Source: Luedemannella flava
Lineage (GTDB): Bacteria > Actinomycetota > Actinomycetes > Mycobacteriales > Micromonosporaceae
Direction: 5' to 3'
DNA length: 64,000 nt
Assembly: GCF_039528515.1 (NCBI RefSeq)
Contig: NZ_BAAALT010000022.1
Location: forward strand, 1 to 64,000
The notes below the pieces were generated by a model, which was not told the DNA's origin, ran no database searches, and saw only the letters and a list, made by a program, of their open reading frames with translations. Both the position numbers and the translations under genes were made by a program. Shown in pieces: positions 19,046-28,032 of this stretch (positions within the stretch are counted from its first letter, which is position 1; each line of letters opens with the position of its first letter).

Positions 19046-19387
19046 ATGTCGCGGGAGGCGTGGATCGTCGTTGGTGTGATCGCCGTCGTCGTCGCCGTGG
19101 TGACCCTCGTGTGGGCCATCCGCCTGCTGTCGCGGCTGTTCACCGTGCGCAAGTCGCTGCAGGCCATGGGCGCCAAGGGCAACCTGGTGTTCTGGGGCGC
19201 GCTGATCTACACGATCTTCCCGATCGACGTGCTGCCCGACCCGATCTACCTCGACGACGTGACGGTGCTCGGCGGGGCGCTGTGGTTCCTCACCCGGCTG
19301 CTGCGCCGGGGCAAGGCGCGCGACGGGTCGCTGACCCACGACAGCCGGCCCGTCGAACTCGGCAGCAAGCCGCGCCAACCGCGCTAA
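19046..19387 (+). CDS. DUF1232 (YkvA-like) small membrane protein
   Basis: 113 aa. An N-terminal helix (AWIVVGVIAVVVAVVTLVWAI) is followed by the DUF1232 motif GNLVFWGALIYTIFPIDVLPDPIYLDDVTVLGGALWFLTRLLRRG, including the hallmark YxxFPxDxxPD. The function of the family is unknown; members are inner-membrane or membrane-associated. The ATG is preceded by GGGAG. It ends 28 bp before the ChaA-type antiporter gene on the same strand, so the two may be cotranscribed. The 289-bp gap before it, towards the divergent SGNH gene, holds no recognisable element. Confidence 0.8.
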   Translation: MSREAWIVVGVIAVVVAVVTLVWAIRLLSRLFTVRKSLQAMGAKGNLVFWGALIYTIFPIDVLPDPIYLDDVTVLGGALWFLTRLLRRGKARDGSLTHDSRPVELGSKPRQPR

Positions 19388-19415
19388 CCGGGGTGTTCTG
19401 CCAGAAAATGGCGGG

Positions 19416-20522
19416 ATGACGAACAACTGGCGGGCGCTCACCCGGTGGACGGTCGTGGTGCCCGTGCTCGCGGTGGTGGTGCTCGCCCTCGTGTGGGGAC
19501 GCCACCTCGCCGGGCCGGTGGTCCTGCTGGTCGCCGTGCTGCTGGCCGGGGCCGTGCTGGCCGCCGTGCACCACGCCGAGGTGATCGCGCACCGGGTGGG
19601 CGAGCCGTTCGGGTCGCTGGTGCTCGCCGTGGCGGTCACCGTCATCGAGGTCGGGCTCATCGTCACCCTCATGGCCAGCGGCGGGGAGAAGGCCGCCTCG
19701 CTGGCCCGCGACACGGTCTTCGCCGCCGTGATGATCACCTGCAACGGCATCCTGGGGCTCTCCCTGCTGGTCGGCGCGGTGCGCCGGCGCGTCGCCGTGT
19801 TCCACCCCGAGGGCTCGGGCGCGGCGCTGGCGACCGTGGCCACGCTCACGACGCTGTCGCTGGTGCTGCCCACGTTCACCACCAGCAAGCCCGGCCCGCA
19901 GTTCTCCACCGGGCAGCTCACCTTCGCCGCGGTCGCCTCCATCCTGTTGTACGGCGTGTTCGTCATGACCCAGACCATGCGCCACCGCGACTACTTCCTC
20001 CCGGTCAACGAGACCGGGCACGGCGACGCGGCGGTGGTCGAGGAGGACCACGCCGCACCGCCGCCCGCCCGGGCGGCCGCCGTCAGCGCGCTGATGCTGT
20101 TCGTCGCGCTCGTCGCCGTGGTGGGCGACGCGAAGGCGGTCTCGCCGGCGATCGAGAAGGGCGTGGCCTTCCTGGGCCTGCCGCTCAGCGCGGTCGGCGT
20201 GGTCATCGCGCTGCTGGTGCTGCTGCCGGAGACCATCGCGGCCGTGCGCGCCGCGCGCCGCGACCGGATCCAGACCAGCATCAACCTCGCGCTCGGCTCC
20301 GCCATCGCCAGCATCGGGCTGACCATCCCCGCCATCGCGCTCGCGTCGCTCTGGCTCACGGGCCCGCTCATCCTCGGCCTGGGCCCCGCGCAGATGAGCC
20401 TGTTCGCCCTCACCGTCGTCGTCGGGATCCTCACCGTCGTGCCGGGTCGCGCGACCGTGCTGCAGGGCTGGGTGCACCTCGTGGTCTTCGCGGCCTTTCT
20501 GGTGCTCGCGATCAACCCGTGA
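19416..20522 (+). CDS. chaA: Calcium/cation:proton antiporter, ChaA family
   Basis: 368 aa, with ten or eleven hydrophobic helices. The two inverted alpha-repeats of the CaCA superfamily are visible as HHAEVIAHRVGEPFGSLVLAVAVTVIEVGLIV and LLPETIAAVRAARRDRIQTSINLALGSAIASIGLTIPAIAL. An acidic cytoplasmic loop (VNETGHGDAAVVEEDH) splits the halves. ChaA-type proteins export Ca2+ (or Na+/K+) in exchange for protons at alkaline pH. The gene follows the DUF1232 gene, and its 3' end overlaps the convergent LacI gene by 11 bp. Confidence 0.88.
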   Translation: MTNNWRALTRWTVVVPVLAVVVLALVWGRHLAGPVVLLVAVLLAGAVLAAVHHAEVIAHRVGEPFGSLVLAVAVTVIEVGLIVTLMASGGEKAASLARDTVFAAVMITCNGILGLSLLVGAVRRRVAVFHPEGSGAALATVATLTTLSLVLPTFTTSKPGPQFSTGQLTFAAVASILLYGVFVMTQTMRHRDYFLPVNETGHGDAAVVEEDHAAPPPARAAAVSALMLFVALVAVVGDAKAVSPAIEKGVAFLGLPLSAVGVVIALLVLLPETIAAVRAARRDRIQTSINLALGSAIASIGLTIPAIALASLWLTGPLILGLGPAQMSLFALTVVVGILTVVPGRATVLQGWVHLVVFAAFLVLAINP

Positions 20523-21582
20523 TCGTGGGCGGTGGACCGGTGCTCTCGCGGACCGTCAGCGTCGTGGCGAGCTCGATGCGGCGCTGGACCGGCCGTTCGC
20601 CACGGCCGAGGGCGAGCGCCAGCTCGGTCGCCGCGGCGGCCATCTCGGCCAGTGGCTGGTGCACCGTGGTCAGCGGCGGGTCGACCCAGGCCACGACCGG
20701 CAGGTCGTCGAAGCCGACCACGCTGAGGTCCTCGGGGATGCGCAGCCCGGCGTCGCGGGCCGCCCGGTACACCCCGATGGCCTGCACGTCGGTGGCCGCG
20801 AAGATCGCCGTCGGCCGGTCGGGCAGGGCGAGCAGCGCGCGACCCGCGGCGTAGCCCTCCTCGTGGTTGAGGTCGACGCGGCGGACCAGCTCCGGGTCGA
20901 CCGGGACGCCCGCCGCGTCCATCGCGGAGCGGTAGCCGTCCAACCGCGCACGGCAGCACAGCACGTGCTCCGGCCCGCTGATCATGGCGATCCTGCGGTG
21001 GCCGAGCTCCAGCAGGTGCCGCGTCGCGCTGCGGCCACCCATCCAGTTGGTTGCCCCCACGTACGGGGCGTCGTCCGGCAGGTCGGCGGCCAGGTCGAAC
21101 ACCACGAACGGGATGTTGCGGGCGATGAGCTGGTCGCGCTGCGCCTTCGACAGTTGCGCCACCGAGACCACGCACCGCGGCCGGCGGGCGAGCGCGCCCT
21201 CGACCCAGCCGCGCGTCTCGTTGGGCCGCTGGTCGAAGTCCGACAGCACCACGCCGACCTGGTGCTCGCGGGCCGTCTGCTCGACGCCCCGGATGATCTC
21301 CAGGCCCCACAGGCTCTCCAGCTCGCCCATGACGAGCTCCATGATGTCGGAGCGGTTCGTCGGCTCCGGGCGCTGGTAGCCGTGCTCGTTGATGAGCGCC
21401 TCGACACGGGCGCGGGTCTCCACACCGACGCCCGACCGCCCGTTGATCACCTTGGACACGGTCGGGATCGACACGCCCGCCTGCTCCGCGATGAACGCGA
21501 TGGTGACCGACCGGTACGGGTCGCCGGGACGGGTCTCCGACCGTCCGTGCCGCCCGTCGGACCCGGTGCCAGGAACCGGCAC
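20512..21582 (-). CDS. LacI-family transcriptional regulator (orphan)
   Basis: About 356 aa. The HTH and hinge are SVTIAFIAEQAGVSIPTVSKVINGRSGVGVETRARVEALINEHGYQ. The periplasmic-binding-protein-like core ends in IPEDLSVVGFDDLPVVAWVDPPLTTVHQPLAEM, typical of sugar-responsive LacI proteins. The GTG at 21582 follows GGGAGG at 5 nt. It is a clear paralogue of the regulator at 38680: both have the unusual SLW(G/A)LEIIRGVEQ and LCCRARxDGYR segments and near-identical recognition helices, so they may share operators. No sugar gene adjoins it. The upstream neighbour is the RHS gene, separated by a terminator, and chaA is convergent. Confidence 0.88.
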   Translation of the reverse strand: MPVPGTGSDGRHGRSETRPGDPYRSVTIAFIAEQAGVSIPTVSKVINGRSGVGVETRARVEALINEHGYQRPEPTNRSDIMELVMGELESLWGLEIIRGVEQTAREHQVGVVLSDFDQRPNETRGWVEGALARRPRCVVSVAQLSKAQRDQLIARNIPFVVFDLAADLPDDAPYVGATNWMGGRSATRHLLELGHRRIAMISGPEHVLCCRARLDGYRSAMDAAGVPVDPELVRRVDLNHEEGYAAGRALLALPDRPTAIFAATDVQAIGVYRAARDAGLRIPEDLSVVGFDDLPVVAWVDPPLTTVHQPLAEMAAAATELALALGRGERPVQRRIELATTLTVRESTGPPPTITG

Positions 21583-21642
21583 GCCCGCCTCCCATCGACG
21601 CACATCACGGCATTGCCGCCGCCAGGATAACGCGGAGCCGAA

Positions 21643-21681
21643 ACGGCTCCGGTGTGGCTGAAAGATCCACACCGGAGCCGT
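21643..21681. terminator. Hairpin terminator of the RHS gene
   Basis: Perfect 15-bp arms (ACGGCTCCGGTGTGG, 21643-21657, and its complement 21667-21681) enclose a 9-nt loop. The hairpin starts nine bases past the minus-strand stop at 21690. Confidence 0.78.
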
Positions 21682-21689
21682 CGCGGCGA

Positions 21690-24600
21690 TCAGACGTACT
21701 GCGGCGTGAACGGGTTGCTCTTCCGCACGGTGGGATAGTCGTTATTTGGCTTGGGCTTGAGGCCCGGCACCGGCGGATTGAACAAGGGCCTCGTCTCGGG
21801 CGGCGTGGCTTTCTCGGCCGGCTTCGGCGGTGCCGGCTTCGGCTGGAACGCCGGCGCGCCGAAGATCTGCGTGTGCAGCGAGTCAGCGCACCTTCCCGCG
21901 AAGCTGCAACCCTGGAACAGGCCATCCGCCGCGAGGAAGCTATTGCCCATGACATCCCAGGTGGCACGAACACCGCTCATGTTGGTGCCGAAGGCGTGCG
22001 TGGTCTGGGAAATGTCCAGATAGGTCTGCCTCTCCATCCTCTCCATCTTCTGCTGGTAGGCAGCCTTTCTGGCGTCCCGCCGCCCCGGCGTGCCCTTGGG
22101 CAGCTTGCGGACCGGATTGGAGGTCAGCGGTTTAGCGGCATCCGCCACCTCGTCAGCCGCGTTCAGCGCCCTCTCCGGCAGCTTGCCGATCCGGGCAATC
22201 TTGACAACCGGGACGATGGCCGCGACGCCGATCACCCCGTCCACGATCTCACCCTTGGCGAACGACTTGCCCGCGTCGTAGGCGCCCAGTGCGGCGGAGG
22301 CGTACATCAGGCCCACGCCCACACCGGGCACGCCGGCGAGGAAGATCGCCGCGATGCCGAGCGCCAACGAGTAGCGGTCCGCGTGCTCCGCCACGTGACT
22401 GACGATCTTCTTGACGAATCCGAACAGCAGGCCGGTCGGGTCCGCCTTGCTCGGCGGCGCGTTGTTGGCGTAGGCGTACCCGTTCATCTGCTGCGGGTCG
22501 TGGACGTCGACGACCGGGTCGGCGGAGATGAACCGGCCGATCGCCGGGTCGTACTCCCGGGCTCCGATGTGGGTGAGGCCGGACGGGTCCAGCGTGCCAC
22601 CGACGAAGCCCTTGTCCAGCGCGGCCGGCCAGGTGGCCGAGGTGGTGCCCCGCACCGCCCCGAACGGCAGCGTCCGGCGCCGGCTCGCCGTCAGGTCGCC
22701 GCTGGCGACCGTCACCTCGGCGGTGCCGTGGTGGTCACCGACGACCCAGTGCAGCCCGGCTCCCGTGCGTACCGCGATGGTCTCGCCGCGCGAGTCCTCG
22801 TAGTGGCGGGTGCCCTTCTTCGCGCCGGTCGACTTGGTGTAGCGCAGCTCGCTGCCGTCCGGCAGGTAGAGCGTCTTGCCGGTGCCGTCGTTGCGGATCA
22901 GCCGGTTGCCGTCGACGTCGTAGGTGTACGTCGTGCTGGTCGTGCCCTCCTTGAGCTCGGCGAGATGGCCTTCCGCGTCCCAGGTCAGGGTCTGGACGGT
23001 CCCGCCCACCGTGCGCTTCGTGGTGTTTCCCCGCGTGTCGTAGTCGAACTCCGCCACGGTTGCCGAGCCCGACGTCACCGACGTGAGCGTGTGCGGCTGG
23101 TCGGCCTTCGCGGCCGGGTACGTGTAGGTGCGGGTGATGTCCGTCGCGCCGTGCTGGACCTCCTTCGTCCGGTTGCCCGTCTCGTCGAACGTGTAGCTGT
23201 GCCAGTACGGCGCGGACTGGCCGAGACCGGCCACGCTCGGCGCGGCCGCGCAGTCGCCGGAACCGGCGGTCCACGCCTCGGTCATCCGGGCCAGGTGGTC
23301 GTAGCGGTAGCACTGGGTGTCCACCGCCTGCTGGTACGGCGAGTCCGTGACCTTCGTGAGGTTGCCGGCCGGATCGTACGTGTAGGCGTACTTCGCCGGG
23401 GTCGGCTTGTTCTCCAGCGAGACCGTCGTGCCCGTGAGGCGACGGGTCGGCTCGTCGATGCCGTAGTTCACGAAGACGCGGCTGCCGTAGGCACCCAGCG
23501 CGAGCTGAGTCAGCTGCCCGAGCTTGTCGTAGACGGAGTCGTAGACGTACGAGGTGAGACCGGACGTCGAGTAGAGCGGCAGGCCCACGTCGTTGTAGCC
23601 GTACACGATCTTCTCGGACGTCAGGTCCCCCACGGCCGGCAGTGTCTTGCTGGCGAGCTGCCCGTCGGCCCGGTAGGTGTAGGACGTCGTGTAGGTGCCG
23701 GCCAGGCCGGTCTCCGCGTCCGGGATCACCAGCTGATCCGTCAAGGGCTGCCCGGCCACGTCGAACGACGTGGTGGCGGCGCTGTAGACGGTCGCCGACC
23801 CCGAGTAGCGGACGACCCCCGTGGTCCGTCCGATCGCGTTGGCCAACGCCGTGCCGTCGGGCTTCTTGTCGTAGAACCACTCGGTGCGCTTCGCGCCGGT
23901 GGTCGAGCCGTCCCGGACGGTCGTCTTGCGGCCCAGCTTGTCGTAGGTGAAGGCGAGCGTGGTGTCGCCCGTCTTCGTGGTAACGAGCTGGCCGACCTTG
24001 TCGTACGTCCGGATCGTCGTGCCCGCGTCCGGGTCCACCGAGGTGGTTTCCCGGCCCCACTGGTCGTACGTGTGGCTCCAGACGTTGCCGACCGGGTCCG
24101 TCACCGTGTCCAGGCTTCCCCCGACGGTGTACGTGTAGCGGGTCCGGTCGAAGGTGGACGCGGTGTCGCTGCCGACGTTCCCTGCGGCGTGGTACTGCCG
24201 CAGCTCGGTGACGCGGCCACGGGCATCCGTGACGGTGGTCGTGGCCGTGCCGCCGGCCGGCGGGGTGACGCTGGTCCGCTCGCCGGCGTAGGCGGTGGTG
24301 GTGCGCCACTTCTCCAGGCCGAGCGCGACGAGGATCTGCGCGGTCTGGCGCTCCGCGCCGTCGTAGACGTACCGGGTGACGGCCGGCACGACGGGCTGCC
24401 CGACGGCGGTCACCAGGGTCTTGTTCGGCGCGGTGTTGGAGGCGTCGTAGTAGGGCTGGGACTGGCTGACGAGCAGGCCCCGCGAGTCGTACAGGGTGTC
24501 GGTCAGCGTGCGACCGCCCCCCGGCGCCTGCGTCTGCACCTGTCGGGTGCGCAGCTGCCCGTCAAGGAGCGTGATGGACGTGCGGTACGCGTCACCGGTG

Positions 24601-27600
24601 GGCAGCAGCGTCTTCGTGGTCACCGCCGTCGGCGCCGTGTTGCGGACGTCGTAGGCGTAGGTGTAGTTCGCGCTCTGGCTGCCCATCGTCCGACCCGGCA
24701 GCCAGACGCCGGTGAGGCGGCCCAGACTGTCGTAGACGAGGTCGGTGACGGCACCGTTGGCGTCGGTGATCCTCGTGGGCTGGTTGAACGCGGGCGCCAC
24801 GACGGTGGTCGTGCTGTAGCCCGCCGGGTCCTTCGTCACCACCTGGGTGACCGGCCCGGTCAGCGACGGCGTGTAGGTCGTCGAGGTGGCCCGGCCGAGC
24901 GCGTCGGCGAGGTTGGTGACCCGGCCGTTGGTGTCGTACGCGGTGGTGCTGGTCGTGGTCCAGCTGGGGGTGCTGCCGCTGAACGTGGCGCGTTCGGTCT
25001 TGACGACGTCACCCTTGGTGGGGGCGGTGCCCCAGGCCTTGCTCGCGTCGTCGTAGTAGTGGCGTAGCAGGGACAACGAGTCGCCCGGGTAGGTCGGCGG
25101 GTCGTCGCACGTCACCCCGACGGTCTCCACCTTGGACGGCCGGTCGAGGATCCACAGCGTCTCGTTGCGGGTGTACGAGGTGGTGGTGCACATGTCGTCG
25201 GCGGCCGTCCCCGTGTCGCCGAGGTCGTCCTCCGTGAGCACCAGGCCGTCGGCGTTGTACGTGTAGTCCGTGCGCGTCCACCGCGTCGACCCGCTCGCCA
25301 GCTTGGTGCGGTTGCGCACCAGGGACGGGCGCACCATGTAGGCCTCGCGCGCGCCGACCTTCGCGGTCGGCCCGTTGACCCAGTAGCTCGTGATGGTGCC
25401 GGAGATCCACGATCCGCCCGCCCCGTTGAGCACGGTCGTCTCGCGCAGTTGGCCGGCGAGCGCCTCGCGGTCGGTCACCGAGGTGCCCTGCGAGTCGACG
25501 ATGGCGGCCGAACGGGTCCCCGACGACCGGTGGTCGCCGTCCATGCCACGGAAGTACAGGTACTCCGTGGCCGACTGGGTGCCGGTCGTGAGCCCCTTGC
25601 GGACCCGCACCTTCGAGTACCCGCGGTACTGGTCCCACGTGCGCCGCTTCGGGATGGTGACCAGGCTCGACGTGTAGTGCCAGGCCGGCGTGTCGAGGTA
25701 GTCGTAGTTCCACTGCTGGTTGTCCGAGGCGCCGGTGGCGTCCCAGACGTCGAGGCGGGTCACCACATACCGGTGGAACCAGTCGAGCTTCGGGTCCTGC
25801 CCCGTGTCCGGCGGCGCGTAGTACTGCGGGTAGCAGCGCTTGGTGTTGGTCTCCGGGTCCGGCAGCGTGGTGCGGGTGCAGTCGGCCCCGGCGTACGTGA
25901 TGGAGATCTGGTTGCCGGTCTCCGTGGTGATGTAGGCCATGCGGAAGCGGTTCAGCCCGGTCCGGTTGTCGGCCGGCCCGTCGACGCGGTTCGGCTTCGG
26001 GTCGGCGCCGGGCGCGAAGACGATCTCCGGCTCGGTCAGCGTCGAGTTGAGGATGCCGGAGCCGCTGTGCGTGACCCCGCTGAGCCACATCGGCTTGCCC
26101 TCGTTGTTGCCGGCGTCGAGGAACTGGTGGCGCAGCGTCCACGTGTCCACGGTGCGGAAGGCGTTCGTGCCGGTGGCGATCTGCGCCCGGATCGCGGTGA
26201 GCCGCTTGGCCGTCCAGAACGTCGGGCTGAGCTGGTCGGTGCAGGGCGTCGCCTTGCAGTACTGGTCCCAGGGGGTGTCCGGCCAGTTGGCCGTCGTGGG
26301 CGAACTCGGCGCGGTGCCGCAGGAGGACAGGCAGCGGTCGTCCGTGGCGAAGACGATCTTGGCGGCCGGCGTGGCGGTGAACTCGGTGCTCTGCCGGGTG
26401 CCGTAGGTGATGCTGGTCAGGTAACCGCCGCGCACGTACGTGGCGCGCTTGGCGGGGTCGGCCTCCTTGCCGTACGCGCCGGTCTCCTTGGCGTAGAAGT
26501 ACGTCATGGTGTTGTCGTGGGTGTCGATGACGTAGTCGAGGTTCCACCGCCACGCCTGGGTGCACACCGCCGACGCGAACGTGGCGTTGTAGCAGGGCTC
26601 GTCGGGGTGGTTGCCGTAGACGGGCGCCGTGAAGACCGAGTTGGTCTCCGGGTTGCCCGACGCCCAGCCGACCTGGTGGTTACGCCCGAAGAAGTACTGC
26701 ATGCCGTCGGTCGTGGTGACCTTCCAGTACTCGCCGTCGTTGTCGCCGTTGCCGAGCCCCGTGTTCAGGACGCGCTCGATGCGCAGGCCGTCGTCGGAGA
26801 GGCTCTTCCAGAGGCCGTCGCCGACGCTGATCAGCTCGCTCGTGGAACCCCCGAAGGAGAGCGTCGCGTTGTACGAGTGCCAGCACAGGTCGCCGGTCTT
26901 CTTGCTGGCGTTGTTCGGCGCCTTGCCGCCGACCTCGTCGGTGTCCTCGGCACAGCCGCGGTACTGCCGCTCGATGTAGCCGGGCCACGTGTCCCACCCG
27001 TCGCCGACCCAGGAGCCCTGGTTGTTGGACGCGGAGGTGAGCCCGTCAACGGCGCCCGACGAGTACGACAGGGCGAGCTCCGGCACCGGCCCGCCGACGC
27101 CCGGCGGCGCCTCGATCGGCAGGCTCCAGCTGAAGTCGCCGGCCTGCTGGTTCATCTGCCACGTGGACGCGGCGGACAGGCTGGTCGCCCGGTAGTCGCC
27201 GTTGTCGCCGGCCGGCGCCGCGGCGGCGGCCAGCGTGACCGCGCCGCTCGCGGCGAGCGTGACCTGCGCGGTGACCGTCCCCTTGGCGGCGTTGTTGGTG
27301 CTGGCGACCGGCGTGGCCGTGGTGCAACCGGCCACCGTGGGCGTGGTGATCGCGCACTCCGGCAGGCTCACGATCCGCATCCGGGTGGCCCAGTCCGCCC
27401 CGTACGCCTTGGCGAAGCCCGCGTAGTCGACGTCGACGGCGACGTCCCCGGAAGCCGCGGTCGCGGCCGCCCGGGCGACCGAGAAGAGCACGCCCGAGAC
27501 GGCGGCGGCCGTCGCGGCGGCCATGTCGACGTCGGCGACGGTCGCGCGTCGGACCGCGGACGCGCCGCTCATGGCGCCCGACGCGCTCGTGACCCGGCCG

Positions 27601-27938
27601 GCGCGCACGGTGATGGCGCCGCCGACCTTCGCCCCGGCGGACACGTCAACGGTGCTGGTCCCGGCGGCGGGCCACGTCACCGACCCGCCCCCGTACGCCG
27701 AACCGTCCGCGGTCGGGGTGGCGCGTTTCGGCGCCGCCACCGGCACCACGTCGACGCCGTCGACCTGACCGGCAGCGGGCGGCTGCCACCGGTTGACCGC
27801 CACCACGACGGCCAGGCCACCGGCCACGACCGCCAGCGCGGTGCCGCTGGCCACCCATTTCGTCAGCGGGCTGAGCCCGCGCAACCATCCGTGCCCAGCC
27901 GATCTGTCGCGCGGACCCCCGCGCGAGTGTGCGCCCAT
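21690..27938 (-). CDS. Giant RHS/YD-repeat surface protein
   Basis: 2082 aa. A single N-terminal membrane segment (WVASGTALAVVAGGLAVVVAV) anchors or exports the protein. A long beta-rich region leads to dozens of YD/RHS repeats (for example YDSLGRLTGV, YDKLGRKTTVRDG, YDHLARMTEAW, YDVDGNRLIRND). It then reaches the RHS core ending in REYDPAIGRFISADPVVDV...YAYANNAPPSKADPTGL. The variable tip of about 200 residues has a hydrophobic stretch (YSLALGIAAIFLAGVPGVGVGLMYASAAL), a basic helix and a Pro-rich tail. I recognise no toxin fold there. RHS shells encapsulate C-terminal effectors. The ATG at 27938 has GGGGGAG upstream. The DNRLRE/LamG gene upstream on the same strand is a common companion. No immunity gene is obvious downstream. 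Confidence 0.88.
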   Translation of the reverse strand: MGAHSRGGPRDRSAGHGWLRGLSPLTKWVASGTALAVVAGGLAVVVAVNRWQPPAAGQVDGVDVVPVAAPKRATPTADGSAYGGGSVTWPAAGTSTVDVSAGAKVGGAITVRAGRVTSASGAMSGASAVRRATVADVDMAAATAAAVSGVLFSVARAAATAASGDVAVDVDYAGFAKAYGADWATRMRIVSLPECAITTPTVAGCTTATPVASTNNAAKGTVTAQVTLAASGAVTLAAAAAPAGDNGDYRATSLSAASTWQMNQQAGDFSWSLPIEAPPGVGGPVPELALSYSSGAVDGLTSASNNQGSWVGDGWDTWPGYIERQYRGCAEDTDEVGGKAPNNASKKTGDLCWHSYNATLSFGGSTSELISVGDGLWKSLSDDGLRIERVLNTGLGNGDNDGEYWKVTTTDGMQYFFGRNHQVGWASGNPETNSVFTAPVYGNHPDEPCYNATFASAVCTQAWRWNLDYVIDTHDNTMTYFYAKETGAYGKEADPAKRATYVRGGYLTSITYGTRQSTEFTATPAAKIVFATDDRCLSSCGTAPSSPTTANWPDTPWDQYCKATPCTDQLSPTFWTAKRLTAIRAQIATGTNAFRTVDTWTLRHQFLDAGNNEGKPMWLSGVTHSGSGILNSTLTEPEIVFAPGADPKPNRVDGPADNRTGLNRFRMAYITTETGNQISITYAGADCTRTTLPDPETNTKRCYPQYYAPPDTGQDPKLDWFHRYVVTRLDVWDATGASDNQQWNYDYLDTPAWHYTSSLVTIPKRRTWDQYRGYSKVRVRKGLTTGTQSATEYLYFRGMDGDHRSSGTRSAAIVDSQGTSVTDREALAGQLRETTVLNGAGGSWISGTITSYWVNGPTAKVGAREAYMVRPSLVRNRTKLASGSTRWTRTDYTYNADGLVLTEDDLGDTGTAADDMCTTTSYTRNETLWILDRPSKVETVGVTCDDPPTYPGDSLSLLRHYYDDASKAWGTAPTKGDVVKTERATFSGSTPSWTTTSTTAYDTNGRVTNLADALGRATSTTYTPSLTGPVTQVVTKDPAGYSTTTVVAPAFNQPTRITDANGAVTDLVYDSLGRLTGVWLPGRTMGSQSANYTYAYDVRNTAPTAVTTKTLLPTGDAYRTSITLLDGQLRTRQVQTQAPGGGRTLTDTLYDSRGLLVSQSQPYYDASNTAPNKTLVTAVGQPVVPAVTRYVYDGAERQTAQILVALGLEKWRTTTAYAGERTSVTPPAGGTATTTVTDARGRVTELRQYHAAGNVGSDTASTFDRTRYTYTVGGSLDTVTDPVGNVWSHTYDQWGRETTSVDPDAGTTIRTYDKVGQLVTTKTGDTTLAFTYDKLGRKTTVRDGSTTGAKRTEWFYDKKPDGTALANAIGRTTGVVRYSGSATVYSAATTSFDVAGQPLTDQLVIPDAETGLAGTYTTSYTYRADGQLASKTLPAVGDLTSEKIVYGYNDVGLPLYSTSGLTSYVYDSVYDKLGQLTQLALGAYGSRVFVNYGIDEPTRRLTGTTVSLENKPTPAKYAYTYDPAGNLTKVTDSPYQQAVDTQCYRYDHLARMTEAWTAGSGDCAAAPSVAGLGQSAPYWHSYTFDETGNRTKEVQHGATDITRTYTYPAAKADQPHTLTSVTSGSATVAEFDYDTRGNTTKRTVGGTVQTLTWDAEGHLAELKEGTTSTTYTYDVDGNRLIRNDGTGKTLYLPDGSELRYTKSTGAKKGTRHYEDSRGETIAVRTGAGLHWVVGDHHGTAEVTVASGDLTASRRRTLPFGAVRGTTSATWPAALDKGFVGGTLDPSGLTHIGAREYDPAIGRFISADPVVDVHDPQQMNGYAYANNAPPSKADPTGLLFGFVKKIVSHVAEHADRYSLALGIAAIFLAGVPGVGVGLMYASAALGAYDAGKSFAKGEIVDGVIGVAAIVPVVKIARIGKLPERALNAADEVADAAKPLTSNPVRKLPKGTPGRRDARKAAYQQKMERMERQTYLDISQTTHAFGTNMSGVRATWDVMGNSFLAADGLFQGCSFAGRCADSLHTQIFGAPAFQPKPAPPKPAEKATPPETRPLFNPPVPGLKPKPNNDYPTVRKSNPFTPQYV

Positions 27939-27988
27939 GGCGCTCCCCCAAAAAATGAAGATCGAAATCAAGGAGTACGTGCGACGGG

Positions 27989-28024
27989 GCCACCCGGGCC
28001 GGCGACGGCGCCGACCCGGGTGGC
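27989..28024. terminator. Hairpin between the DNRLRE/LamG and RHS genes
   Basis: GCCACCCGGG (27989-27998) pairs with CCCGGGTGGC (28015-28024), just past the minus-strand stop at 28033. It suggests the two large surface-protein genes are at least partly separate transcripts. Confidence 0.6.
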
Positions 28025-28032
28025 AGACCTGC

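Noticed and set aside
21654..25067. 1137-aa plus-strand frame
   Set aside because: Antisense shadow of the RHS giant; composition and lack of motifs argue against a gene.
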